A program made the position numbers and the translations under genes. Positions 1 through 11,839 of a stretch of DNA of 64,000 bases are shown piece by piece. Position 1 is the stretch's first letter, and each line of letters opens with the position of its first letter. Source of the DNA: Elysia crispata (Eukaryota; Mollusca; Gastropoda; Plakobranchidae); NCBI GenBank assembly GCA_033675545.1, contig JAWDGP010005328.1:359501-423500 (forward strand). The letters run 5' to 3'. Below the pieces are notes generated by a model, which was not told where the DNA came from, did not search any database, and was given only the letters and a program-made list of their open reading frames with translations.

Positions 1-253
1 TTTTAAAAGGCTCCATATTCTAAAATGGATAGTTCTTTCTCCTTTTCTATTACACGATGAGAAGTCTAGTGCATCTTCATCTTATTTTCAGTCCAAAATT
101 GTTACTCCTAAAACTGAATTAGATTAATCTTTGAGTTTAGATCTTTATTTGAAACCCTTATTGTCAACAAAAGCATAACTAAACAAAAAAGTAATTTTCT
201 TTCATACAATTTGATAATAATGACTCTGCCCTTTTGAAACTTGAGTAGTTTAG

Positions 254-256
<3 letters not shown>

Positions 257-289
<33 letters not shown>
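257..289. repeat. (GA)n microsatellite
   Basis: A 33-bp GA run in the FANCM intron that follows the last visible exon. Bases 1-590 hold no recognisable FANCM exon, so the next exon is off window. Confidence 0.95.
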
Positions 290-291
<2 letters not shown>

Positions 292-590
292 TTGATACAG
301 ATAGTAGAAAGATGGATTGATCCTATTTTTCTTTCTAATATTGATTGAACATTTATGCTGAATCTGTTTTTAAACATACAAGAGATTAAATATTAGAATC
401 TGATATGGATAAATCGAGGAAGGAAAGTAAAGATTACTGAGCCAAAGGATGAGAAGCAAAGAATAAAAATGATTCCAGTTCTTTGGTCTCTTCCTCCTTG
501 TGTGGTATGAGCAATTTCATGGCATAATTTGATTTTAAAATGGGCTACTAATTTTGATTTCAAATCAATGGTATGTGATCCATGTTTCAC

Positions 591-3500
591 CTGTTCTTCT
601 TTGCCTTCTGTAACAAGCATAACAATCTTTCCTTCCCGTTTGCGTCCTGTTCGGCCCATTCGTTGCACCAGGCGAATGGGGCTCTTGTGAGCATCAAAAC
701 AAATGATAAGGTCTACATCTCCAATGTCCAGTCCTTCCTCTCCCACACAAGTGGATACCAAGGTGTTGCAACCTGCTTCTCTGAACTGACGCATAACCTG
801 TAAAATAAAGTTGAGATTTGTTAAAAGTTGATGTGAGTTAATGAGTTGACTATATTAACCAAAATATATAAATTAATCTTATGTACTTAATGATTTTGTT
901 CAACAAGGTTAAATCAAGAAACACATGCATGAACAAATTTACTTTCTGAGCTCACCAAGTTTTAACTTAAAGTTGTGGAAGACAAATTTTTTCTCTCTAA
1001 AACTTTGTATATATTAATATAAACTTATTGTTCGAAGCACTCCATTTGCTGCATGAAGATCACATAAATATACATTGATATGTAATAAATGCTTTAAAAT
1101 CTGAATCACAATAAATCAAGAAAAAGCAGATTATCTTGAAAAGATTTATTTCCTGATTGCCTTCGTGACTTTAAAAAAAAAAATTGCTAAAAATTACAGT
1201 GGTTTTCTTGTAAGATTTAATTTCTCAGGAAAAATATATAAAGAGAGGCATGAAGATTTCATTGTTGTAGGACAAAAGGGGAAAAGAATACATAAATGAT
1301 GCATTTAGATGGAATTAAGTTTCGAATTGAACAAGGCTGTGTAGATATTTACCTCTAATTGCTCTTTCTGTGTGAAACCTTTGATTTCTTTACCAGATGA
1401 TGACTGGCCAATAAATGGCATGACTTTAACCAGGGGTTGATGCTGATTCAGGATCGATGCAATTTCTTGCACACTGTCTCGAAACTGGCTGAAAATGACT
1501 ACTTTAGTTGCTGTATTTTCTGTGTCCATGAGGAAAAAAAATTGGCATTGGAAAGAGTTTTTTCATAGTATTTAACATTTTTCATTGAAATTGAGTGGTC
1601 ATAAATGCTATTAGCCTTTAAAGAAATGAATGCTAAGTAAATTTATTGATTTATCCTCCACTTAAAGTTAAATCACTAATTTACTAAAAAAATTAATTTC
1701 AAAGAAATCAGAAGTTAAATATTAGATGTATAATATATTGAATGAGTTATTTTAAAAAGATATGCAATTGGCATTCACTTATACTCAACAAGAGTTTGAA
1801 AATGTTTAATATTCAATGAGCAGAGAGTGTCTTTCCTTGGAAAGACTTTGAGAATGACACCCAAGATTCAATATTTTAAGACTGATTGCACTTTCCTCTT
1901 TCTCTCTCTCTAATCCATACTAAGAAAAAAAAAATACTTTGTCTACGCTTACTATCATTGTAAGACTGGAAATGTTCAACAACAATTTTCTCCAGGACTT
2001 GCATCTTTGGGTGTCCAACGACAACTTTGCCCTCATCATCTGGTTTTGGCCTGGAAGGAATGTGCCAAAATATCCTCCGACATATTTTAATGTCTAAGCA
2101 AATATTATTGAGCAGTTAATAATGAAACTATTTTGTTTATCTCCCTTTTTGCTCCAAATGTACTGAGTTTCCAAATTAAATTGTTAAGAAGAGGTTTCTA
2201 ATTCTTCAAGCTGCCTACTACTACTAGTCTTTCAGGATAACCTCATAAGTGCATAAGTTCATATTTGGGAGGCCAGGATATTACATCTTTGCTACTGTTC
2301 TTTTTTAAAGCAATTATCTTACAAATGAAGGATCTTAAGCAACAGACATGCAATTATTTTTTTTGGACTGCAGTTGAGTCAAAAGTTCAACAATCAACTG
2401 CAGTCTGATGAGGACCTATTATTTTGTATGACATGGTCAAAATGCACCTGTATTTTCTTGATCACAGTATTTTCTATACTTAGGTTTACTGGAAGTAAGA
2501 AAAGTTCCTTTTTCAGCTAAAATTTTTCAGTGGTATATAATCATGTAAAAAGTCAATGCTACGTTTATTTTTTTTAGACTTTTGAGTATGTCATAATTAA
2601 AATAATAAAGTTGCTTATGCTTTAACATCTGCAAAATTTGGTTTTAGCATATCCCGAAACAACAAACAAATTAACATATTGGAAAAGTATACTTTCAGAA
2701 AGATTGCGACTGCATGTCAGTTATATCTTGACCTACACCTTGCCTGCTATGTATACCAACAAAAGAGGGTACTTGCCTAATGGATCCATTACTTAATCAA
2801 GTTAAAAGCCTTAATTTAAAGCCAAATAACAAAACAAGAAATATTACAAGCACTCAAATATCTCAGCTAAGAAGTTTCCAGCTCTGAATTTTAAAAAACA
2901 TCATGATTAGTATTTTGTAATCGAAATTTACCTATATGTATACGTAAAAGTCTTCCAATTCTATATTAATTATAAAAAGAATATCTAAAGTGTTTAATGT
3001 AAAAAACTTACAAAAAATGAGTCTTCACATGAGCTCTACAGATTGATAAAGTATGAGGCTCTAGATTCAATTCTTTAAGTGATATGCTATTTTAGTTTTC
3101 ATTAAAAAAAAATAAAAATTACCCAGCAGAGTTTGCATTAGGAGCAAATTTGTGGTGCAACTTGTCCATGACACTGTTAAAGTCAGCATTTCGCAGCAGC
3201 TCAGCCCTTGTTCTGCCGTAACCTTTCTCTCCACTTAGTAAACCCATGAGAAAGTTGTACAGTGAGCGCAGACCATGGAGTTGCAGAAGATCGTAACCAT
3301 GGTACAAGCTGATTGCCATGCAGAAGTCTGCCTCAACCATACCTCTTTGAGCTGGCTGAAAATATTACATACAAGGACAGGAAATTTTGACCTGGAAGCA
3401 TTGTTTAACTCTTGTGTTTATACAATTACAAGAGAAATTTCACAGCCTGCTTTTGTTGATGTGAAAATAACTAAAATGAATTTAAAAGGAAAAAAAAAAA

Positions 3501-6500
3501 AAGAAGTCTACGAATTTCAACTAGAAAATGTTATCCAGACAAGCACCTTTGCTTTACAAGACATGATGAATATGATAAAAAAAATATGATAAGTGATATA
3601 TCCAGAAAAAACTGAGTGACATCTGACCTAGACTAGCTTTTTAACAAAGCAATGATTAGGTTTAAAAATCTCTTTAAAAATTTTGATTCTCCATGTGGAT
3701 ACTGAACAAGCAACCAAAAGAAGACATAATGTGATCAAAGAACGTAAGTGACATTTTCATTAAATCTGAGTTATTTGTTTGCCCCAGTCTAACTCTTTGA
3801 CAAAGTTAAGACCAGTTTTTAAAAAAATTCCTTTTATAGTTTTTATTATTCATATAAGCACTTAAATAAAAAGTAACCCATTATTAGCATAACATGTAGG
3901 ATCTCTTTTGCAATATAAAAGCTGTTTTTCTTTTCTCTAAAAATCACATAAAAGGGTATATCTCATTTTATAACAAAGCTAGAAAACAGTTAGTAAAAGT
4001 GCTCCAAATTTGAGTGTGGCAACGGTTTATAAAAGGAATATATATATAATATATATATATATATACAGAGGGAGATAGGTAGATAGATGTATGTTTATAA
4101 TATCATTACTTTCAAAATGTTTTTTCAGAAGATCATTAAAAAATTGTTTCAAGTAGAACTTAATTACCTGTATATTTTGAGGTGGATTTTGTCTAAATTC
4201 ATCCCTTGCCTTGAGAAGAAGAAATTTGGAAAGGCTTGTTGCTTGTCTATTATATAGGGCACGGCTTCTTGTAAGTCGCTGAGTAACAAAAGTCATGATC
4301 TGTGGGCATTTGTGTTTAGAATTAAAGTAAATAATATCAAAATAATTACAATTAACACTACAAAAAAAAGCAGTTAAAAAAAAAAGTAATCAGTCTGCAA
4401 CTGCTCATGACTAACCTTGCATGTGATGTTAGTTTATGTCTCATCAAACTTTGAATGCATTTCTTGCAGAAATGGCATGATTGTTAAGCAACATACAGAA
4501 AAAATTAAAAATAATGAGTTACAAAAATAAAGGTAACTATAAGTTTCAATTTAATTTACCCAGTGAATTGGCTTACAGTATTCACTTCAAAATTTGACGC
4601 ATTTGCACAAATTAGTCAGCATTTGTTTGTTCTTCCAACAATCTTATCCCAAGTCATAATACAATAAATTTCTTTTATAAGCTTTGGTGTCCTTTTAAGG
4701 TTTGTTTCATTTCCACCACTTACTTGAATGTATTGTTCTTTGATAGAACTTAACTCCTCTCCAAGTGGCACAACCACTTTCTCTACCTTACGTTCATGGG
4801 TGTAAGGTTTGATGTCAATGGAGTCCTCAGTCCGCAGTTCTATGTGGCTTACAAGAAGGTTGTTCATAACCGTCTGGACAGCCTAATTGGGGAGCATAGA
4901 ATTCATGTCTTAAAAGTCAGACAGTTGAACACAGTATGAAATTAGATGAATGGCAGAGGCACAATGAAAGTTGAGTGTTAGACATTGTTTACATAATAGA
5001 TTTGTGTGTAATATGACTTTTTCTATATAGACCAAATTGCTATTCTTAAAATTTATCTTTGGCTGCCAAATTTTTTTAATCATTAATTTTATGCTCTCAG
5101 TTTCTTTTAAATTTCAACTCAATGATTCTTTTGGAATGCAATATTCGAGATTTTATTTTTCATAAAGGCCAATGCATTTATGTCATATATTCTTAGTCAA
5201 ATTCCAGAAAGTTATACTTCAAACCTTGTGCTCAATAAACATAGTATTATCAGTTGAAAAAAAAATTTGTTTCTGCCATATTGACTTTTTTTTAAATCGC
5301 TTATTATCTTTTTACTTCAAATCTATTTGTGTATAATATGCAACAAGGCATGACCTACAAAATTTCATTGCTCACCTTTAGAGTACTTCCTGGTGTTGCA
5401 CTGAGGGCAAGGACTCGAAAGCTGTTTGTAAACTTACACAGCTCTCTGATGACCTAATGTGGTCATTGGGTTTTTTATTTTTTTTTATTTTATTTTTTTT
5501 GGGGGGGAGTTGTTGTTTTTGTGGGGGGGTTGGGTTTTTTTTATTTGGGGGGGGGGGGGACAAAGAAGCAGAAATAAGGAGCATCAAAGATTAGTATTTC
5601 AGTATCAGGATTATCAAAAATAAAAGCAATATATTGACTAAATTGAGCTCATTTATAAAATAAAGCATTTCAAATTGAACATACCATTATATTATCATAA
5701 TTCAACAAAAAAGTTATGAGATTTGTTAGCTTTATAAAAAACAGAAAATTTGGGGATCATGTCTAGTTTCAAATTCTATTTTTTTACCATTATTACCATG
5801 AAGTTTTATGATAATTGCATATAGATTCAACTCTAAGTTACAGAAACAAAAAGATTAATTCTTTGGAATAATGATGACCAGATTTTGATGATTTTTTTTC
5901 CTCTGTCCACTGTGAAGCATCACATTCATTTTTAGAATGAGTACCAGTATATGAAGTAAATTGTGTTCATCAAAAAGACAGTAGAAAACTAATTTGGTGC
6001 AGAAGACATGATATATGTAAGATTAATAAATATAATTTGAAAGCTCAAGCATTTTTTAAACTATCAGTCAAGTAAACATTTTCTTACATCCTAGTATTTC
6101 AAAGCACATAAGAAAAAAAGAAACAAATTTAATGTCATGAATACAGAGCTAACCTGACAGTAGGACTGATTGCCTAAGGCTTTATGAGCTTCATCGACAA
6201 CAAGGCACTTAAAACTCTTTGCTTCACAAGACCCTCTGCTTAGATCATTTGTCATGACCTGAGGCGTCAGAAATATGACTCGCTTGTCCTTCCACTGTCG
6301 TTGCCTGACTGCTGGGTGAATGGTACCTGTTTCAGGCAGTTAAAATTTTCAAAACATAATCTGGTGTAGACAAAATTTTTTTGTGTTTTGTACTGAGGTA
6401 GAGTTTCAAAAAAATATTATTGGACAAACGACATAAAGAGCAAACAAATTTAAGAAACTGTCAAAACAAGGTCTATATGTTTTGCAGGAAAAATGTTCAG

Positions 6501-8704
6501 AGAAGACTAAGATTTAAATAAAAACCAACATTTATCAAGAAACCAAGAACAAATAAAAAAAAAATAGAATCACCAAATGTTTAAAAGCAAGAGGCGACCA
6601 ATATGAAGTACTACAGGTTTCAATGCAACATACAAAAAAGTGAATGTACACTGAAAAATTCAAGAGATTTAAAGGAAAGCAAAACTTTGTTGAAATCAAT
6701 ATCTTAGTTAGGGCAAAGTTAAAAAATGAAATATGGGGGGAAAACAACCTAAGATAGTCCGGCAAAGGAAAATATGAAGAATATTTAAACATAAAAGTAA
6801 AATCAGCCAGACAGAATCAGAGATCAAAAAGATAAAATATATAGAATCAAATATTTGTGATGAAGGCACTGATTAAAAAAGAGCCCATTAAAAATCAGTT
6901 TGTTATGGCACGCAGAAAATATATTAATCATAGCATTTTGTTTTAAATATTTTTCAAAAACATTGTGAACAAAGTTACACAGACACATTAAATTAACCAG
7001 ACCTGCAAGTAGTCCTAAAATATTGGTACGATTTTTTTTAAGTACTCATTTTACGCACAATATATTTAATCAAAGAAGCTCAATTCTATGTCTAGCAATA
7101 ATAATTGTTTCTTTTTTAATCAATTTCAAGAAAAGCAAAATAAGCTGCATAAATAATTTGACAATATGCATAAGGGATTGAAAGGAAATGAGGTACTTTA
7201 TTTCCTAATGTTAACTAACCAGTCATTTCTATAGTGTCTGACTTAGGAATTCCCATTATGTTGTAGCAGGCTTGCATTTGCTGTGCAACAAGGGGCTTGG
7301 TGGGTGCCATGAACACAACTTTGCCCTGAGGGAACCACCGATAAAAGTTGTACATTACAACAGCTGCAATGAATGTCTTTCCCAGTCCTGTTGGGAGAAC
7401 TACCAGAGTATTTTTGAAGAGAGCCTGGAAGAGTAAAACGAAATTGATAATTGAGCAAAAGGCAGACAAGTTTAATTATTTTATTCAGTGGGCTAGTGGA
7501 TTTCACTTTGATAAGGCTTTCTTTGAAAACATTTATTTGCTTATATTACACCAAGAAATTTAGTCTCTTTAAGTTTCCTTACTTTAGTTTTCATTTACAA
7601 AAATACAGATGTAATTTGAAAATAATAGACATGGAAAAAGTAACAGAGAGAGAGACAGACAGACAGACAGATAGACAGAGACAGATGCTTCATATCCACA
7701 GCTTAGCATTATAATCCAGTAAAGATAGAATGATTATCCGTACAGATGTATCACAAACATACATTTCAATCCTTTTATATGTTTTGTTAAAAAAAATTTT
7801 GTGTGGGTAGAGTTACTTTAAACTTTAAGCAATCATGGAGTGTGAAGAAAGGTGGCACATGATATGATACATATTATGCAAGTTAAATCAAAATGTTATG
7901 AAGTACTTTAATCTTTTAAAAAAAAAAAATCACACTAACTTTGGTTTTTTTTAAAATAGCAGTTGACGAAAAACGTTACATGATTTAGTTTGAAATAAGA
8001 TAAGATTTTAATCTAAATATTCATGGGAGACCATGAGTGCGAAGGAGCTAGCTTAAGGTAAATCACTGATGATAATTTATAAGAACCTGTTGCACAATGT
8101 TGTACTGATAGTCCCTGACAGGGTAATTAGTTGGGTAAATCCAGAGCTTTCCAGTGGTGATGTCAAATCCAGAACTCCCTTCATTTGATGCTGTATTGTC
8201 CACTGTGCTGAAGAGGTGTGGGCCATCAGCTGCCGCTGAGATGTTAGAAGGATTATCTTCTTCCATAAGTTCAAGGTCATCGTCGAAGTTCATTTCCCCC
8301 TGATCTATATGTGAAAAGTGAAAGTTGTTTTTTTTTCAAGGCAAAGCCATTGAATACAATTTTTCCACCCAGATTTACTGATTTGTTGTTTTTTTTTACT
8401 CTTTTCTCTGAAAAATTTTAAATGAAACTCGAATTTAAGGCCAATTTGAAGTACTTACAGGGGGATATAAACGATGAGAAAACTAGAAATTAGAGTATTC
8501 TGAGAAATGTTACCTACTGGTCAAACAATAAAATCATGTCAGTTGTAATTCAAAGAATTAGATTTGAAAAATGTTGAAAATCCACTGTAAACTGAATAAA
8601 ACTTTAGTCTTACCATAATTTAAATCTTTATTTCCTTGTGGCAAATCTGCATGTGCCAACAATTCATCATCTGCATCACTAAACTCCTGCTCATCAAACT
8701 CCAT
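591..8704 (-). CDS. FANCM: FANCM-like DEAH DNA helicase/translocase, 5' part of gene (3' part off window)
   Basis: Eleven coding exons join in frame on the minus strand: 8704-8614, 8304-8087, 7424-7220, 6326-6154, 5453-5376, 4882-4724, 4299-4168, 3355-3123, 2050-1953, 1519-1353 and 797-591. They give 587 codons with GT-AG borders and matching phases throughout. SF2 motifs appear in order: PTGLGKT (about 114-120), APTKPLV, DEAH (216-219), SATPG (247-251), [22 protein letters not shown] and QRMGRTGR (563-570). The spacing and the WIYPTN.PVRDYQ entry sequence are specific to the FANCM/Mph1 family, which remodels stalled replication forks and anchors the Fanconi core complex in the nucleus. The start is the ATG at 8704-8702, followed by an acidic N-terminus. 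The 5' UTR just upstream holds several short upstream ATG ORFs. The MHF-binding region and C-terminal nuclease-like domain would lie left of the window. All catalytic motifs are intact. Confidence 0.93.
5469..5559. repeat. T-rich/G-run tract upstream of FANCM exon 5 acceptor
   Basis: On the plus strand T tracts alternate with G7 (5501), G7 (5523), G3 (5532) and G13 (5547), a possible G-quadruplex. On the FANCM sense strand this reads as A runs and C runs and occupies the place of the polypyrimidine tract of the exon starting at 5453. Confidence 0.9.
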
Positions 8705-9340
8705 GGTATGTTTAAGTGATTTTATTCTTCCAAGCACATTATTTTCTCATTTTTTCATGAATATGTGGAGGCAAAATGGAAAAGAGTTGACATTAACACA
8801 GAAGCATTACAATCTAACAAGAATATTTTGCTAAACAAATCAACTGCTAGTCATATAAAGTTATGTCTCATCTTCAAAGCATAAAAATTAACATATACAT
8901 ATATATTAATACTATGAAGTGGGTGCATGTAGTATGTTACGCTGTGAGGAACACATATCTTGTTCTTGGTACATATCATGTTCAATCATATCTAGGGATG
9001 CATTTTTTTGCCCTTGATATAGAGCATAATTTATAGAATTTTATTTTCTCTACAGATAGGCTAGATGTAATTTTATGTAGCCTTGGCCTACATAGATCTA
9101 CACTTGTAATCATATTCTGGAACTCCTTACACAGTGCGGTCCCAGCTCTTTTGTTTGCAGGGCAGCCATATTAGATACGATGTAGATTCTATATTTATAA
9201 GAAAAACATTATTGAACCAGATTTCTTTATTTTCATCAATACATTTTTTTTCACTCTTAAATTTGTTATCCTTTAATAGATAGAGTACTCCAGACCAGAG
9301 ATAAACAAAAAAGGCAGGTCTACTGGGTAAGGAGTCCTCC
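8705..9340. other. FANCM 5' leader/upstream DNA, no further gene seen
   Basis: AT-rich. Immediately upstream of the FANCM ATG the minus strand has short ATG ORFs (such as ATGAGAAAATAA). A 71-codon minus-strand frame at 9127-9342 has no recognisable similarity and I treat it as chance. Confidence 0.5.
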
Positions 9341-9700
9341 ATATCCTAATCTAGATGATCTACTTAGTGTTTTGAAGTATTTTGGTAATCTAAAAATGGA
9401 TATCAAGTTCCGTTTAATCTAGGCAAACATAAAATAGGCCTAATAAAAAGAAATCAGAAATAAACAAGATAGATCTAGAATCTAGATCTAAATTATAAGG
9501 TCTATCATCTCAAGTCTTATAAATCTATCGTAGCTCAGTTGATACAAATCTAGAAATGGGAAAATACAAAAGACTAACGTTAATTCACTACCTAGGTGCT
9601 AGCTTTAGATATATAGATCGTAGGTCTGGATCGAGGTTCTAGAGGCTAAACTTAATTAGAACTAGATCTAGATCTAGAGATTTATACATCTAGGCCCTAT
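9340..9700. repeat. CTAGAT/AGATCT-rich degenerate hexamer tract
   Basis: Many copies of CTAGATCTAGATCT-like sequence occur here, the densest part at 9475-9500 and 9655-9680. The hexamer is its own reverse complement in phase, so both strands carry the same motif. A second dense cluster lies at 60560-61540, with single copies near 22000, 27180, 41795, 47385 and 53710. Confidence 0.8.
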
Positions 9701-9719
9701 ATCGCATAAATTTGTATCA

Positions 9720-9900
9720 CTGAATTTACCACCATTTTAAGCGATGAAAGATTGCAGTCGCTGCCCTTGGTGGAATCTGAAAACGCTAATTCTAGTTTCG
9801 CTTTCATTAAGGGTGATTAAAGCCGGAGTCGGTCTTCTTAGAAATGGCAACACACCACCAGCATTCTTTCAGCTTGTACACAAAATGCTCGTGTGGTAAT
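9720..9900. promoter_or_regulatory. Promoter candidate between FANCM and TRNT1
   Basis: This is a local rise in GC and CpG (GATTGCAGTCGCTGCCC, GCCGGAGTCGG) lying about 1 kb upstream of the FANCM ATG and 2 kb upstream of TRNT1. The divergent arrangement suggests a shared promoter, but no core element fixes a start site. Both genes appear to have upstream 5' UTR sequence that I could not delimit. Confidence 0.3.
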
Positions 9901-10064
9901 TGTTTTTAAATACACTAGAGTCTGGAATATACAGTGCAGAAAGGGTTTTAAAATTCATCTTAATCTATTCGTGTAAGTCACTAAGTGCTGTTGCTTTTCC
10001 TGAGAATACACATTTTCACCTTTATCATGTTTTTGCAATTGTGAAATATGTCTTGATCTGGATC

Positions 10065-10322
10065 TAAATAGGGTTAATGTCGCAGTATTGTGGTCCCATT
10101 TGGATGTAAACAAATCACACCACAAATGGCCAGATTTTTACTGCTTATTAAAAATAGCCAAAACAAGTTCAATATTTTGTACGGAATTGCCTCTACTGAA
10201 GAAATTGCCTTTTGATTTTTGTAAGATAATAATTTGAAAATCTGGCTAGTTTATTGTATGCACTATGGCCGCACAGTCAACATAGAACCAGGACCGCAAC
10301 ACTGCGCTATTACCTAAATAGG
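10065..10322. mobile_element. MITE, 242 bp, with terminal inverted repeats and 8-bp target duplication
   Basis: The element spans 10073-10314 and is flanked on both sides by TAAATAGG (10065-10072 and 10315-10322; the match extends to 9 bp if the preceding C is included). The first 24 bases align without gaps to the reverse complement of the last 24 with 18 matches, sharing CGCAGT.TTG.GGTCC. The arms continue more weakly through ATGT..AC to GCCAGATTTT. There is no coding capacity. The 8-bp duplication fits hAT or P superfamilies, and a 9-bp reading would fit Mutator-like elements. Confidence 0.8.
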
Positions 10323-10469
10323 TTCACTGATTTCCTTCACTAATATTTGGTTGCAATTATCTATGATTTAGGCTTACTTTAGAAATGCAAATTTTGTGGT
10401 CGAATTAATGAATTAGCTGTTTATCGTTCCCACCCCTCCTTCATTCAATCTCTCTTCCTGAAAAATTCC

Positions 10470-10560
10470 CCATTAATAATAACAATAATAATAATAAAGT
10501 GCATTTATATAGCGCATATATCCAAATGATTAAAATGCTCTATGCGCTTTACAAGAAAAA
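10470..10560. repeat. AAT microsatellite joined to TTTATATAGCGC repeat
   Basis: An imperfect AAT tract runs into GTGCATTTATATAGCGCATA and closes with TATGCGCTTTACAAG. AGCGCATA and TATGCGCT form an inverted repeat about 22 bp apart. This AAT-tract plus TATATAGCGC...GCGCTTTACA layout is, from memory, a widespread dispersed repeat in marine invertebrate genomes. The following 150 bp carries imperfect AACATACAT repeats (10595-10675) and a short CA run (10739-10755). Confidence 0.55.
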
Positions 10561-10859
10561 GAATAAGATAGAAGCAGGCTAGACGGCCTGAACATACATA
10601 CATAACATACAGAATGACGTACATAGCATAAAGAATAACATACATATTATATAAAAAATAACATGCATAACATACATTTGCTTGAGAATATGATACAAGT
10701 AAAACATCATCTACTGCCGGGAAATACATTACCCCCTTCTCACACACACACACAATAACTAGGATCATTCCTCTTTCAACAGGTGCCCTTCCTTTGAGAA
10801 CCTTCTCTCTTTCCTCTCCCACCCCGTCTAAAATCATACCAAACTAACAAAGTCTGCCC

Positions 10860-11630
10860 ACTGTGCCTGTTAAAATTACACATCATATAATTTCAATGTC
10901 TCAACGATTTAGGAGACTTTAAGTGTTTCCTAAATGCATTCAATTCCTGAACAAAAGAAAAGCTTTTTTTACTATTGACAGCATATAAAATATCAACAAC
11001 AAGAAACGCAAGCCTGATACCACACATACGCCACAAACACACAATTTAATTATTAATATTATGCTCTCAATTCATGTCTTTGCTTAATCATAGGAAGCAA
11101 CTCTTTCTTACTCAGTTTAACAGAATCAAGAGGTTTTGATTGACATGTATCTAGATTGATTTGGTCATAGTATTAAAAAAATTAGCTAATCATATTACTT
11201 TACATTCAACATTACCATCAGTTGCTATTCATATGATTTGAGGTAAACTCTAAGGCAGTGGTCTGTCACTCCATCAATTGTCAGGACTCTGCATTGAGTG
11301 TGGAGAGTAGGGATGGATGGGGGAGTAAGGGGAAAGGTAAAGGTTGTGTTGTAAAACCACTACTGTCTAGTAGCAGTAACATCCACAATCATTGGAAACA
11401 GATCCCCAACGGGTGGGTAACTTCAAGTACCTTATAGGCCCTGGGTCTCTCACGATTATTTCTTTAAAAAAAAGGAAGGACCACTTTTTCATTGTTTGAT
11501 ATTCTTAGCAACAAAGGTTCAAAGTCTTCCAAATAACTGAAAGAAGAAGTTTATAAGAGAATGATGTCTGAAAGAGGCTTGCCAATGAAAGCCTAATACT
11601 ACCAGCACTGTAGCATCCATCTCGGAGCCT
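10860..11630. other. Upstream of TRNT1, no gene seen
   Basis: Mixed unique sequence. Around 11240-11460 it is more GC-balanced and contains a CTACTGTCTAGTAG near-palindrome, but I find no exon or repeat boundary. TRNT1 5' UTR exons may lie here. Confidence 0.4.
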
Positions 11631-11670
11631 CAGAGCCTCTTTCCTCTGAGCCTCAGAGCCTACAAACTGG
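11631..11670. repeat. Short tandem repeat of GAGCCTCAGAGCCT
   Basis: GAGCCTCAGAGCCT appears twice (about 11624 and 11648) around CTTTCCTCT, itself built from smaller GAGCCT units. It lies in the probable TRNT1 5' leader region. Confidence 0.6.
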
Positions 11671-11702
11671 TGTGTCATAGATGGAGCAAGTAAAAACATG
11701 TG

Positions 11703-11722
11703 ATGGGTGTCCTGATATACAG
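11703..11722 (+). CDS. TRNT1: Possible TRNT1 upstream coding exon with in-frame start
   Basis: ATG at 11703 (G at -3 and +4) opens seven codons that end at ACAG|GTAAAA (donor after 11722). Joining to the acceptor before 11812 removes an 89-nt intron and continues in the TRNT1 frame through RLWKLKHPVL to the ATG at 11840, giving a 525-residue protein with a leader free of acidic residues. The frame is closed by TAA 15 nt upstream, so this would be the first in-frame ATG. An overlapping ATG-TGA (11700-11705) sits just before it. The intron is short for this locus, so a more distant 5' UTR exon is the alternative. Confidence 0.4.
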
Positions 11723-11839
11723 GTAAAAAGAAAAATTTTAAGTTTTTGTTTTCATGTTAAAATATAAAGAGTATCATTTTTCTTGTTTGTTGTTGTTTTT
11801 TAATCAAACAGATTGTGGAAATTGAAACATCCTGTTTTG

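Noticed and set aside
393..590. Continuation of the FANCM frame past 591
   Set aside because: Homology stops exactly at a GT donor; the rest reads into intron and loses family similarity.
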